A stretch of DNA of 64,000 nt from Cristatella mucedo (GCA_009760855.2 WPIO01000102.1:990001-1054000), one strand, 5' to 3'. Counted from the stretch's first letter, positions 39,888 through 52,775 are shown. Notes: generated from the letters alone by a model not told the origin. Numbers and translations are program-made.

Positions 39888-41692
39888 TCAAATAACTCTT
39901 ATTGCGCCAAATGCAGAATTTGAAACATGCTTGGCATAAATTTTTAGCGCTTTGCTAATTGGTCTGATCCTTTTTTTAGGCTGCCACAAGCCCGAGCCAA
40001 ATTCGTTCTTTTTAACTCTGTTCTTTGGACTATTTCATCTTCTGGCAATATTAAATTTATTTTTCTTAAAGGAATATCTATCTCGATTTTGTCTCCATTT
40101 TCAATTATTGCAATAAGTCCTCCTTCGGCGGCTTCTTTAGATATATGGCCAATACACAGCCCAGAAGTTACACCAGAAAATCTACCATCTGTAATAAGGG
40201 CACATTTTTCTCCAAGCCCAACTGATTTTAAATATGAGGTTGGGTAAAGCATTTCTTGCATTCCTGGCCCACCAGCCGGCCCTTCGTATCTTATTATCAC
40301 AACATTGCCAGCGACAACTTTGCCCTCCAAAATACCCGCAATAGCATCATCTTGACTTTCAAATACAATTGCATTACCTTCAAATTTTAAGATTGAAGGA
40401 TCTAGGCCGGCAGTTTTAACAACAGATCCTTCAGTTGCCAAATTTCCATACAAAACTGCCAGCCCTCCATCTTGAGAGTAGGCATTATCTATGCTTCTAA
40501 TGCAGCCATTTTTTCTATCAAGATCCATTTTTGCATAGTGGTTATTTTGAGAAAAAGCTTCTATTTTTTTGATGCCACCGGGTGCAGCAAGATACAGTAG
40601 ATTTTCTGTGGCTGTAATTCTTTTTATGGTTTGGGCAATTGTTTCTCCGTAGATATTATGACAATGATTGTTTAAAAGATTTGCTTTGCTTAATTCATTT
40701 AAAATAGCATAAATTCCACCAGCACGATGCACATCTTCCATATGATAATGCGAAGATGGTGCAACTTTACAGAGAGTTGGTATTTTGCGAGATATGAAGT
40801 CTATGTCTTTTAATGTAAAATTTACCTCGGCTTCATGAGCAATGGCTAAAATATGTAAAATAGTGTTAGTGGATCCACCCATTGCAACATCTAAGGCCAT
40901 GGCATTTTCAAAAGATTGTTTGGTTGCAATGCTTCTTGGCGAGATAGATTCTTGACCATTTTTGTAGTATAGGATTGTATTTTTTACAATAAGTGCGGCT
41001 GCTTCTAAAAATAGATCCTTTCTTTTTTTATGAGTTGCCAACAAAGATCCATTTCCAGCCAAGGCCAATCCCAGAGCTTCCAGTAGTGAATTCATTGAAT
41101 TTGCAGTAAACATACCAGAGCAAGATCCGCAGGTTGGACAGGCCGAGTCTTCATATTCTTTTATTTTTTCAATACTGCTGGAGGGATTGCCAGCCACTAT
41201 CATAACATCAACTAAATCAACAGATTTATTATCCTCTGAGGCAATTTTTCCAGCTTACATTGGCCCACCAGAAACAAAAACTGTTGGAATGTTTAATCTC
41301 ATTGCGGCCATCATCATTCCGGGTGTTATTTTATCACAATTAGATATACATATCATGGCATCAACTTTATGACCTTTGATTATATATTCTATAGAATCTG
41401 CAATTAAATCGCGTGATGGTAGTGAGTACAACATTCCTTCGTGTCCCATTGCTATGCAATCATCTAGTGCTATAGTGCTGAATTCTTTGGCGTTGGCGCC
41501 ATTTTTTTTAATTTCTGTCGCAACCATTGCGTCAACATTGCGAAGATGGACATGGCTAAGGACAAACCCAGAAAATGAATTTACAACTGCAATTAGAGAT
41601 TTTTCAGCATCATATCCTCCAGTTGTTTGCCAAAGAGCACGAGCTCCTGCCATTTTTGTTCTACGAAAAATTGCTGAAGGATAGTTTTTCAT
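39888..41692 (-). pseudogene. ilvD: dihydroxyacid dehydratase, broken by one stop and one frameshift
   Basis: IlvD makes the 2-oxo acids in the isoleucine and valine pathways using an iron-sulfur cluster. The sequence is conserved end to end: [52 protein letters not shown] and [14 protein letters not shown] are all present. It is interrupted by an in-frame TAA at 41255-41257, where the family has a Glu after GGPM, and by a frameshift near 39945. Beyond that the normal C-terminus ([17 protein letters not shown]) continues to a TGA at 39888. The very good conservation with only two lesions indicates recent loss. It shares the minus strand with leuB upstream. Confidence 0.93.
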
Positions 41693-41828
41693 AAAATAAT
41701 CTTTTTATTTTGTTGTGATAAATTTGTACAGATTTATGTAATATTTATGATAAAAAATACTAATCTTAAATAGATGATATTTGGTGGAATTGCAAGAATA
41801 AAGAACTAATAATTATATGCATTATGCA

Positions 41829-42943
41829 TTAATTTAAGGACATTAATTTTTTATTAATCTCTTCTGTTATTTCTGATGTAGAAAGTGTTTTTACATCTTG
41901 ATTATTGCCAATTAGATCTTTTGTTCTTTATCCTAAAGCTAAAGTTTGTTTGATAGATTCCTCTATTTGCAGGGCAGCTTTATCTAAATTACAAGAGTAC
42001 TTTAATGCCATGGCTACTGAAAGAATCATGGCGATTTTATTGACCACATTTGTGCCGGCTACATCAGATACAGATCCATGTAATGGCTCGTGTAGGGCAG
42101 TTTTTTTCCATTATAATCTCACAAAGATGCAGAAGCAAGCATTCCAATAGATTCTGTAAGTTGTTAGGCCAGATCTGAAATGATGTCGCCAAACATATTT
42201 TCCATAACTATTACATCATATTTTTTTGGAGCGCGAATTAGCTCCATCGCCATTGCATCAACATACATATGGCTTAGTTCTATTGCTGGATAGTTTGCCG
42301 CAACTTCATTGGCCATATCTCTCCATAACTTCATAGATGATAATACATTTGCTTTATCTACCGAACAAACTTTACCACTTCTTTTTTTGAGATATTTCAA
42401 AGGCAGTTTTTAAAATTCTGGCTATCTCGTGATCGTAATAAGCAAGAGTGTTGTAGCCATAGCGATGGCCATTTTTTTGTTCCAGACCTTTTGGCTCTCC
42501 AAAATATAGTCCACCAACAAGTTCTCGTACTATCATTAAATTCAATCCAGAGACAAATTCTGGCTTAAGTGGAGAGGCATCAATTAGCTCATCAAATACA
42601 ACTATTGGTCTTAAATTTGCATATAAATTAAGATATTTTCTGATGCTTAGCATTCCAGCTTATGGTCTATCGTTAGTGGGCAGAGAGTCCCACTTTGCTC
42701 CACCAACAGCTCCCAGTAAAATAAATCACTGTTTGCCGTTTTCTCTAATGTTTTCGTGGTAATTGGTGTTTTATTAACATCAATTGATACTCCGCCTATT
42801 AATTCGTGCTCTAGGGTGAATTTTATATTATATTTTATGCCAATTGTTTCTAGAATTTTTAAACCAGCTGTCATAACTTCTGTGCCGATGCCATCTCCGG
42901 CGCGACATAAAACATTAAAATTTGGCATCATATATCTTGACAA
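41829..42943 (-). pseudogene. leuB: 3-isopropylmalate dehydrogenase, broken
   Basis: LeuB oxidises 3-isopropylmalate in leucine synthesis. Pieces can be ordered along the family: AGDGIGTEVM at the N-terminus, then after a frameshift near 42700 RKYLNLYANLRPI and MIVRELVGGLYFGEPKG. After another frameshift near 42385 comes [22 protein letters not shown] and [14 protein letters not shown]. An in-frame TAA follows at 42164, where the family has a small residue. The C-terminal third is in fragments with more lesions, ending near 41829. It is more decayed than ilvD. It lies upstream of ilvD on the same strand, divergent from ilvB. Confidence 0.88.
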
Positions 42944-43057
42944 TTAATTTATTTATTTCGAAGGTGAACATGTTTTTTAGAAGTCAGCGGAATTATTTTC
43001 TTTCCTTGCTTAAAAAACTTTGCATTTTTCTATAATGTTTTGTAATTATTTTTTTAC
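42944..43057. promoter_or_regulatory. divergent promoter region leuB/ilv leader
   Basis: Short AT-rich gap between the divergent leuB and ilvB sides of the branched-chain cluster. The tataat-like hexamer at 43030-43035 (ctataatg) is a plausible -10 element for rightward transcription, about 23 bases before the leader-like ORF; the matching -35 is not clear. Confidence 0.35.
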
Positions 43058-43159
43058 ATGAATCAGCGTCGTGCTAATGTTGCTGCCACATTTTTTAATA
43101 GTGAGCAATTTGCAATGGCTGTGATTCTGGTAATTATATCTCTGATTGTCATCCTGTAA
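43058..43159 (+). CDS. Ile/Val/Leu-rich leader-like peptide before ilvB
   Basis: A 33-residue open frame ending AMAVILVIISLIVIL, 13 of whose last 14 residues are hydrophobic and 11 of them Ile, Val or Leu. This composition and its place directly before the ilvB gene recall the attenuation leader peptides of enterobacterial ilv operons. The following RNA can form two mutually exclusive stems that both use agcc at 43161-43164: ggtaatta with taattagcc, or aatggct with agcctatt. There is no T-run terminator, and only 22 bases separate its stop from ilvB. It could instead be a one-helix membrane peptide. The role is therefore inferred. Confidence 0.45.
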   Translation: MNQRRANVAATFFNSEQFAMAVILVIISLIVIL

Positions 43160-43181
43160 TTAGCCTATTATTTGTTGGACC

Positions 43182-44905
43182 ATGGAAACAATAAAAAGAT
43201 ATGATTCTTCAATTATTTTGGAGGCTCTTTTTCAATCTGGTGTTGATACTGTGTTTGGCTATCTTGGAGGTGCAAATTTGCCACTTTATGATGAGCTTTA
43301 TCGTCAGGATAAAATTAAGCATTTTCTTTTTTCTCACGAGTAGGCCGCAACTCACGCTGCAGAAGGTTATTATAGGGCTACTGTTAAAGTTTGTGCTGTA
43401 TTTTTAACATCAGGCCCAGGTGCAACAAATGCCATTACTAGTATTACAGATGCAATGCTAGATTCCACTCCCGTTATGGTTATTGCTGCGCAGGTGCCAA
43501 CAACCGTTATTGGTACTGATGCATTTCAGGAGGCCGATATTCTGGACATGACAAAATCAGTAACAAAACACAACTATTTAGTGAAAGATTTAGATAAGAT
43601 ATATGATATAATTACAGAGGCAGCTTACATTGCCACAACTGGAAGATTTGGTCCAGTTTTGGTTGATATTCCAAAAGATATACAAGCTCAAGAGGCTGTA
43701 AATCATGTGCCAAAGCCCTATATACCAAGAGAATCATATAGCATAAAAACAGAAGCAATTGAAGAGCAAATTGCCGCTACTGTGGAGTTGGTAAAAAATG
43801 CTAAAAAACCCTTATTTTATTGTAGAGGAGGCATATCTTCTGCGGTTAAGGATAATGACAAAAAAATTTGTGCAGACTTCAGAAAATTGATAGAAATTAC
43901 CAATTTCCCAATTACAACAATCTTTATGGGATTAGGAATTTTTGATTCAGAGCATAAAAATAGCTTACATATGGTTGGCATGCATGGCAACTACGAGGCG
44001 AATATGGCAATGTATCAAGCTGATTTATTAATTGCCGTTGGCGTGAGGTTTGATGACAGAGTTACTGGAAAATTATCTCTTTTTTCTCCAAATTCAAGAA
44101 AAATTCACATTGACATTGATCCTTCAGAATTAAATAAGAATGTTGCAGTCGATCTTGCTATTGCGGCAGACTGTAAGAGTACTTTGGCGAAAATTTTGCA
44201 AAAACTTTTATCTTAGAAAATGCAAGATCTATCAGGGTGGTGGGAAAAAATTGAGAAATGGCGTGAGTTGAAATGTTTGCATTATGATCAGTCTTTTATG
44301 ATGGTAGTGAAATTTTGCCTCAATACGTACTAGATACTTTATATAATATTACCAAAGTTAATCAGCCTATTTTTACCACCGATGTTGGTCAGCATCAAAT
44401 GTGGGCAGCCCAGTATTGTAAAACTGCCCAGCCCCGTAAGTTTATTACCTCTGCAGGATTGGGAACTATGGGTTATAGCTTGCCGGCTGCAATTGGAGTG
44501 CAAATAGTTCAGCCAAAATCTTTAGTTGTATGTGTTGCCGGAGAAGGATCTTTTATGATGAATATGCAGGAAATATCTACCATTAGGCGCTATAACTTAC
44601 CAATAAAAATTTTAATGCTGCAAAATAATTGTCTAGGAATGTTGCGTCAGTGGCAGGATATTTTTTACGAAGTTCGTCACATGGAAAGCGATCTTTCTAA
44701 TGTTGTACCAGATTTTGTTAAACTTTGCGATGCTTTTGATATGAAAGCAAAAGTTGTAGAAAAGATAGGTGAAGTAAGTCAATCCATCGAAGATATGATT
44801 GCATATAATGGCTCCTACTTGCTATCAATCAAAATCAAGAGATTTGAAAATGTTTATCCTATGATAACTTCAAATACTGCGCACTGTGATATGATTTTAA
44901 AGTAA
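43182..44905 (+). pseudogene. ilvB: acetolactate synthase large subunit, broken
   Basis: AHAS catalytic subunit, the thiamine-diphosphate enzyme that starts valine, leucine and isoleucine synthesis. From METIKRYDSS the family can be followed: VFGYLGGANLPLYDEL, the catalytic Glu in SHE, TSGPGATNAITSI, GVRFDDRVTGKL and the cofactor-binding GEGSFMMNMQEI with QNNCLGMLRQWQ. Lesions are a TAG at 43341-43343 exactly where the family has Gln in HEQ, a TAG at 44214-44216, and a frameshift near 44300 before PQYVLDTLYN. Length and order are otherwise normal. It opens the rightward ilv-leu operon. Confidence 0.93.
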
Positions 44906-45163
44906 TTATTTTATTGTATTTTTTGTCATGTTAAGGACTAATTTTAACAATTTATGCAGGTATGATCTCGGATGTGAAGTGTTGTTGCTGTGCTTTGTTT
45001 GACTATATGCGGGCTGCAAAAACTCCTAATAGGAATGTTGTGGTTGATGTCAATAATTCACTTCTGAGAAGAGGCTGTAATGAGCGGTTGTTATGTTTAT
45101 TTTTTTTCCGTCTGTCAGTTAATTAATTTTTTGCAGTTTTTACAATGTTTATTTTTTTGCCTT

Positions 45164-45406
45164 ATGCATAGAATAACTATTTTTAGTGATAATGATGAGG
45201 AGGTATTGGTTAAGCTGTGTAATTTATTTGCCGCCAGAGTAATCAACATAGAAACATTGCACGCTCAGCCTCTAAATTTAGAAAAAACAATTTCTTCTAT
45301 TGGGGTAACGATTGATATTGGGCTTCGTAATATTGCCAATATTAGGGAAAATATTTTGCAAATTGTGCCTGTAAGAAAGGTTTCAATTTCAGAAATAACG
45401 GAATGA
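45164..45406 (+). CDS. ilvN: acetolactate synthase small (ACT) subunit-like, IlvN/IlvM type
   Basis: An 80-residue open frame with an ACT-like pattern: HRITIFSDNDEEVLVKLCNLFAAR, then VINIETL and a beta-alpha-beta repeat ending in ILQIVPVRKVSIS. Such subunits stimulate the large subunit and bind the feedback inhibitor valine. It is short, like IlvM of enterobacteria, so it is either a naturally short form or the remnant of a longer one; the 250 bases upstream give no clear ACT sequence. It is followed after 28 bases by ilvC. If ilvB is dead, this gene has no obvious partner. Confidence 0.65.
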   Translation: MHRITIFSDNDEEVLVKLCNLFAARVINIETLHAQPLNLEKTISSIGVTIDIGLRNIANIRENILQIVPVRKVSISEITE

Positions 45407-45434
45407 TTAATTTAGTTAATTTATATTTATTTAT

Positions 45435-46447
<1,013 letters not shown>

Positions 46448-46458
46448 CACTCAATCAG

Positions 46459-47968
46459 ATGGAAAAAATCATTATTTTTGATACAACCTTAAGGGATGGC
46501 GAGCAGGCGGCTGGAGCTTCCATGACGGCAGAGGAAAAGCTTTTAATAGCAATGAATTTAGAGCTAATGGGAGTTGATGTAATTTAGGCTGGTTTTGCAG
46601 CTTCTTCTGCTGCCGAAATTAAGGCTATAGAGGCTATTGCACATAACTGCAGAAGGCCAACCATTTGCAGTCTTTCTCGTGCTACAATAAAAGATATAGA
46701 TATGGCTTATAGTGCCATTAAATCTGCTGTAAAAAAAAGAATCTATACTTTCATTTCTACCAGCAATATCCACATACAGCATAAGTTGAAAAAAATCATT
46801 CCGAGGTATTGCAGTTTGTAAAAACCAGCATCAGCCATGCAAGAAGTTTAGTGGATGGTGTAGAGTGGTCTGCAGAAGATGTTACTAGGACAAATTTGGA
46901 TTTTCTGTGTGAATGCATTTCTACTGCAATAGAGTGCGGAGCCACAACTATAAACATACCTGATACAGTTGGTTATGCAACTCCAGAGGAATATTTTTCT
47001 CTCATGCGAAAAATTACAATAATTTTTGCAGATAGGGGTGTTGTTTTTTCTGCTCATTGTCATAATGATTTGGGCTTGGCGACAGCAAATTCTTTGGCTG
47101 CAATTCTTGGTGGAGTTAGGCAGATAGAGTGCACCATAAATGGCATAGGCGAAAGGGCAGGAAACGCAGCACTAGAATAGGTTGTAATGCTGCTAAAGGC
47201 CAGACAATCAGAATTGCAATATTATACCAATATTGAAACAACCCATATTCATAAAAATTCCAGCTTAGTTTCGAGTATTACAGGATTTTTCGTGCAAAAA
47301 AATAAAGCTATTGTTGGTGCTAATGCTTTTGCTCATGCTTCTGGTATTCATCAAGATGGTATATTAAAATATCGCCAAACATACGAAATTATCAACCCAC
47401 AGGATATAGGGTTAAAGAATAATACTTTAGTTTTAGGCAAGCTTTCTGGTAAGGCTGCATTTAAAGATAAAATCAAAGAATTAAATTTGGCAATTAATAA
47501 TCCCGAAATTGATTTATTATTTGCAAAATTTAAGTTATTGTGTGAAAGAAAAAATATGATCTACGATCAAGATATTGTTGCCTTGGCAGCAGCAAGCACT
47601 ACCTTAGATTGTGACGATCAGTTTGATTTGAATGGCTATGATGTTGTTCATAACAATTCAGCATTTATCGTATCCATTAAGACTATTTTTAATGGTAAAA
47701 ATATGAAAATTAAATCATTTCGCGTTATGGCATATTGGATGCTGGCTTTAATGGTATAAGTTCATTATTTGATTTCAAACCCAAACTAGAACAATATGAA
47801 GTAAAGGCTCTGGCTTTTGATTCCGACGGTCAGGCATTGGCTTGCACAATATTATCTCTTGAAAATAAGAAATACAGCGGCAAAGCCCATAATGTAGATG
47901 TTATTTTTGCTTCTTTTTTATCTTATTTTCAGGCTTGTATCAAAATAATAAATGAACAATATGTTTAA
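46459..47968 (+). pseudogene. leuA: 2-isopropylmalate synthase, broken
   Basis: LeuA commits carbon to leucine by condensing acetyl-CoA with 2-oxoisovalerate. The metal site motif [16 protein letters not shown] opens the gene; [16 protein letters not shown] and [12 protein letters not shown] are conserved, and the C-terminal allosteric domain is present. Lesions are a TAG at 46585-46587 (family Glu in VIEAGF), a frameshift near 46795, a TAG at 47178-47180 (family Glu in ALEEVVM) and a frameshift near 47725. The last codons overlap the ilvE start. All other conserved blocks are present, which indicates recent inactivation. Confidence 0.93.
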
Positions 47969-48827
47969 TGCAGAAATGATTATTTGGCACAACGGATCCT
48001 TCAAGAGGGCAAAAGATTTGACTTTAAGTATCTTTACCCATGCAATGCACTATGGAACTGCTATTTTTGAGGGCATGCGTTCTTATGGTGGCAAAATTTT
48101 TAAAGCAAAAGAACACTACTTAAGATTGATTAATTCTGGTATATTGACGGATATTCCAGTTGAATATTCTGTAGAAGAAATGCTAGATGCAACCTATAAT
48201 GTCTTGCAGCAAAATAATCTTTTAGATAGCTATGTTCGTCCTATTGCGTGGCGAGGAGATGAATATTTGGGCGTAAAATCCTGCAAAAATAGTGTTAATT
48301 TGGCGATTTTGGCTTGGGATTGGGGTAATTATTTTGGTGAAGATAAAGTTCGTGCTGGATTAAATTTAGCTACTACAAATTTTGTACGCCCAGATCCCAG
48401 AAGCACGCAAACTCAAGCCAAAGCATCTGGTCTTTATTTTGTGGGAAGCGTGATGCAAAATCAGTGCTATAAAGATGGTTATGACGATGTGCTAATGCTA
48501 GATTATCGTGGATATGTTGCAGAATGTACATCTTGTAATGTTTTTTTTATTAAAAATAGAGAACTGCATACTCCGATTGCTGATTGTTTTTTAAATGGAA
48601 TTACGCGTCAAACTATTATAGAGCTATCCGCCAACATGAACTATGATATATGCGAAAGACATATCTTGCCAGAAGAACTATCAAATTTTGAAGAGGCATT
48701 TGTGGTTGGCACTGCTGTGGAGGTTATGCCAATAGGAAGTATTTGGGATAAAATTATTATGCAAAGCACCGAAAGAGTGATGGAAATTCGTAAATCTTAT
48801 CTAGATTTGGTGCATGTTAAAAATTGA
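47952..48827 (+). CDS. ilvE: branched-chain amino acid aminotransferase
   Basis: PLP enzyme that transfers the amino group between glutamate and the 2-oxo acids of valine, leucine and isoleucine. It is fully open, 291 residues from ATG 47952 (a second ATG at 47961 is as likely). Family landmarks are FTHAMHYGTAIFEGMRSY, the PLP lysine in TQAKASGLYF, and EC-x3-NVFFIK. It overlaps the end of the broken leuA, so it was originally expressed through the same operon. It is the only large gene of this cluster that remains intact, which suggests continued selection, perhaps for amination of host-derived oxo acids or for catabolism. This last point is inference. Confidence 0.95.
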   Translation: MNNMFNAEMIIWHNGSFKRAKDLTLSIFTHAMHYGTAIFEGMRSYGGKIFKAKEHYLRLINSGILTDIPVEYSVEEMLDATYNVLQQNNLLDSYVRPIAWRGDEYLGVKSCKNSVNLAILAWDWGNYFGEDKVRAGLNLATTNFVRPDPRSTQTQAKASGLYFVGSVMQNQCYKDGYDDVLMLDYRGYVAECTSCNVFFIKNRELHTPIADCFLNGITRQTIIELSANMNYDICERHILPEELSNFEEAFVVGTAVEVMPIGSIWDKIIMQSTERVMEIRKSYLDLVHVKN

Positions 48828-49815
48828 TAATTATATGATTAAAAGAACAAAAATAATGCTGTTTTTGTTGTTGTGTTTATGGCATGATGTTGTAGTGCGG
48901 GAGGTTGTGCAAAAAATAGACCAAAACTTAATTGTGATAATAGAAAAAAATTTAAAATTGCCGAATATCAAAGCTTATGCTATTGTTTGCAAAGATGTTC
49001 TTATGGCAAAAAATTTCTTTTGGATTTAAAAAAAATAGCGATAAGGTTGATTTTAATATAATGTTTTTATTGTCTTAGTTTTCTAAGTCCATAAATTTCG
49101 CCATGGTATTTTTTGGGTGCATTTTTTGATTTAAATGAAAATATTTCGACGATAGCTGTCGCAAAGAAAAAAGACCTCAATGCAACTAAAGTTTTTTCTC
49201 ATCATTCTGATTGTGGTAATTATATCGCAAAAAATAAAATTGAATTAGGTCATAAAAATGAAAAATTGATTGATATTTTTAAAAAAATAGCCCTCAGCAT
49301 TTTTGCAAAAAAGAATATAAGTATAATAATCTTAACTTCAATTTTCTTTCAACTATTTTACAGTCCAAAAATAATAAAAATTTGGAAACATTGATGGGCG
49401 ATTTTTGGCAGAAAATTGGCATTATCAAAGATGATTTTGCTGCCTTTTCTTTTGGTGATGTGGTAAATTTTGCCACTCCTGACGTGCTGAGTTAGTCTTT
49501 GAAAAAGCTGATTGCTGGCTCTAAAAACTTAGATCTTTGTCCAAAAAAAGTCTTTGCTTCAGCAAGATATTTTGCCTCTTTGGAGGCGATGGTGAAATTT
49601 TTGTCATTTTCAATGCAAAGCAAAAACGATCCATCTTTACGGCAAATATATCAATCTCAAATAGATACTGCGGATTTGGTTGATTTTACTAAAAAATGGC
49701 TCATCAGTAGGGGTAAATTGCATTTTATTTATGTTCTAGGGCGCAGAATGGCTGATTTTGCTGGCGATCAAAATCTAAAAAACCTTATTTTTATGGCTAA
49801 TCTCTGCTTTGAGTA
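48828..49815 (+). pseudogene. decayed sequence of unknown identity between ilvE and leuA-like gene
   Basis: About 1 kb with coding-like pieces in shifting plus-strand frames, such as 49113-49394 and 49499-49816. Fragments read DDFAAFSFGDVVNFATPDVLS and, after an in-frame TAG near 49495, KKVFASARYFASLEAMVKF. They do not match LeuA-type enzymes that I know, and I could not identify the family. One possibility is the N-terminal part of the neighbouring leuA-like gene after severe decay; another is an unrelated gene. Confidence 0.35.
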
Positions 49816-49842
49816 AGCAAATTTATAGCCTTTTTATCTTAT

Positions 49843-50894
49843 TATGGTATTGGCACTGTTGTTTTAAATAACGCAACAGAATGTGGCTACAGAGTGCCAT
49901 ATTTGGCTGTGTGCGATACGGTAGGTATTTTAAGTCTATGGCTTACTGTTGATTTGGTGAAAAGAATGTTGGATAATTTTAGTGCTGAGTTTGAATTTCA
50001 TTGTCACAATGATTGTGGATCGGCAGTGGCAAATTCTCTATTTTCCGCCAAAGCTGGAATTACAACCATTCACACAACTGTAAATGGATTGGGCGAGCGG
50101 ACAGGAAATACAAATATTATAGATTTTGCTGTGGCCGCGAAAGATCATCTAAATCTAAACTTGAACATTAAAGAAGCCGAGCTTCATACAATTTCATATA
50201 TTGTGGAGAGATTTTCTGGCAAAAGAATTGGCCATAATGCTCCAATAGTTGGGCGTGGCGTTTTTACTCAGACGGCCGGAATTCATGCCGATGGTGATAA
50301 AAAAACAATCTTTATCAGTCAAAATTGCACCCAGATAGATTTAACAGAAAAATACAGTACTCTCTAGGTAAAATGTCTGACAGAGCCAGTTTGGAAATGC
50401 ATTTGCAAAATAGCGGATTGTTGCTAACAATGGAGCAAAAGAAAAGCGTTTTAGCTAAAATAGTAGAATTAGCAGATGCCAAAAAAACCATCACAGAGCA
50501 TGATTTGCCGTTTATTATTGCTGATTTTGTTGGCGATGGAGAGCTGAATATTTTTAAATTTTTAGAGTGCATCATAACTTCATCGGCACATCTTTTGTCT
50601 GTTGCTAATATCAAGATTTGCTTTGAAGGAAAAGAATACTGCGCTCACGGCACTGGTAATGGTGGTTATTATGCATTTATGTCGGCGTTAAATATGATTT
50701 CCAAGGAATGAAATATGATAATTCCGCAATTATTGGATTTTGAAGTTTCTACTCCAAAAGGTGGAAAGACTAACGAATTAGTTGAAACAATTATTCTGTG
50801 GGAAAATAATATTAAGACTGCTGGAATTTGTGCGGATCAAATAATGGCATCAATTAAAGCAACGGTAAAAGCAATAAATTTATTCAATCAATAA
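49843..50894 (+). pseudogene. second LeuA/CimA-like synthase, broken and N-terminally incomplete
   Basis: Member of the isopropylmalate/citramalate/homocitrate synthase family, but of a different branch from leuA. Readable blocks are VCDTVGIL, FEFHCHNDCGSAVANSL, TTVNGLGERTGNTN and VFTQTAGIHADGDKK. After a frameshift near 50335 come IQYSLGKMSDRASLE and the C-terminal allosteric domain. An in-frame TGA at 50709 precedes LLDFEVSTPKGGKT. The HADGDKK block is typical of the LeuA2 type seen in Bacteroidetes. It would make citramalate or isopropylmalate, giving a threonine-independent route to isoleucine in the first case. The first part of the gene, with the catalytic DTTLRDGE motif, was not found. 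Confidence 0.8.
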
Positions 50895-51334
50895 TATATT
50901 TGCTTAATAAATAATGATTTTAAGTTATGTTAATTCATAAAAGCTAGCTGCGATAAAGTTGCTACAAATTATTTAATCAGAGTGCAGTAATTATGCTGCA
51001 AATATTGCAGTCAAATGAGATAGATTGCAAAAATGATATATTTCTATCTTGAATGTATATATATTAATTGCTGGACATAGATATCTGTGTCGTTGTGCTT
51101 TAATTATCGTGCTTCTTTAAAAACTCCACCCCATCCTCATCCCAAAAAAACCTACAAAAAACTTAAAATAATCCTTGACTATTATCTAAGTGGTTATTTT
51201 AGCTTCCCCACGTCCCGCAATCATGGGGCAAAATCGTTAATAGAAAACAATGCATACAGCGAACAAGAGATTGGATTTCTTATAAAGTCAGGTGTGTGTG
51301 ATTTGCATTTTTTGCATATTATATACCCAAAGTC
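50895..51334. promoter_or_regulatory. 16S rRNA upstream region
   Basis: About 440 bases before the 16S gene. A possible -35 is ttgact at 51174-51179, about 160 bases before the gene, but no good -10 follows at the right distance. No tRNA or protein gene is supported. Confidence 0.35.
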
Positions 51335-51340
51335 AAACTT

Positions 51341-51377
<37 letters not shown>

Positions 51378-51619
51378 ATGCCTAATACATGCAAGTCGAA
51401 CGAAGAGGGTAACCTCTTAGTGGCAAACGGGTGAGTAATGCTTAGGAATCTACCTAGTAGTGGGGGACAACTGTTGGAAACGACAGCTAATACCGCATAA
51501 GTCAGAGGTGAGAAAGGCGCGCAAGCGTCGCTACTAGATGAGCCTAAGTCTGATTAGCTAGTTGGTGAGGTAAAGGCCCACCAAGGCGAAGATCAGTAGT
51601 CGGTCTGAGAGGACGATCG

Positions 51620-51668
<49 letters not shown>

Positions 51669-51669
51669 A

Positions 51670-51705
<36 letters not shown>

Positions 51706-52050
51706 AATGCCGCGTGAGTGATGAAGGCCCTTTGGGTTGTAAAACTCTTTTATTAGAGACGATAATGACGGTATCTAATGAATAAGCACCGACTAACTAC
51801 GTGCCAGCAGTCGCGGTAATACGTAGGGTGCGAGCGTTGCTCGGAATTACTGGGCGTAAAGGATATGTAGGTGGATTGGTAAGTTGGGAGTGCAATCCCT
51901 GGGCTCAACCCAGGAACTGCTTCCAATACTGCCTTTCTGGAGCATGATAGAGGATAGCGGAATTTCTAGTGTAGGGGTAAAATCCGTAGATATTAGAAGG
52001 AACACCGAAAGCGAAGGCAGCTATCTGGGTCATTGCTGACACTGAGATAT

Positions 52051-52115
<65 letters not shown>

Positions 52116-52196
52116 GCGTTGGGGTCTTTGACTTCGGTGCCGTAGCTAACGCGTTAAGCACTCCGCCTGGGGATTACGGTCGCAAGACTAAAACTT

Positions 52197-52250
<54 letters not shown>

Positions 52251-52339
52251 CTAACCGACAAACCTTACCAGCTCTTGAATTGTAGCTTAAGTCGTGCCAG
52301 AGATGGGCGATGTTGAGAAATCATAGTTATAACAGGTGA

Positions 52340-52403
<64 letters not shown>

Positions 52404-52594
52404 CTTCTATATTTGCCAGCGGTTCGGCCGGGAACTATATAGATACTGCCAATGATAAGTTGGAGGAAGGTGGGGATGACGTTAAGTCATCATGTCCTTT
52501 ATGGGCTGGGCTACACACGTGCTACAATGGCACCTACAACGAGCAAGCAATACGGTGACGTGGAGCGAATCTTTAGAAAAGGTGCCTCAGTTCA

Positions 52595-52651
<57 letters not shown>

Positions 52652-52775
52652 AATGTCGCGGTGAATACGTTCTCGGGCCTTGTACACACTGCCCGTCAAG
52701 CCATGGGAGCTGAATTGACCCAAAAACGATGAGCTAACCGCAAGGGGGCAGTCGTTAACGGTTGGTTTGGTGACT

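Noticed and set aside
51087-51350. 87-codon open frame before and into the 16S gene
   Set aside because: It ends inside the 16S 5' end and its composition looks like random AT-rich sequence.
52470-52500. Spectinomycin-resistance change at 16S position 1192 (GACGTT instead of GACGTC)
   Set aside because: C1192 is the C within GACG, which is unchanged. The altered base is position 1195, with no known effect that I can cite.
52492-52713. Open frame of 73 codons on the plus strand
   Set aside because: It lies wholly within 16S rRNA.
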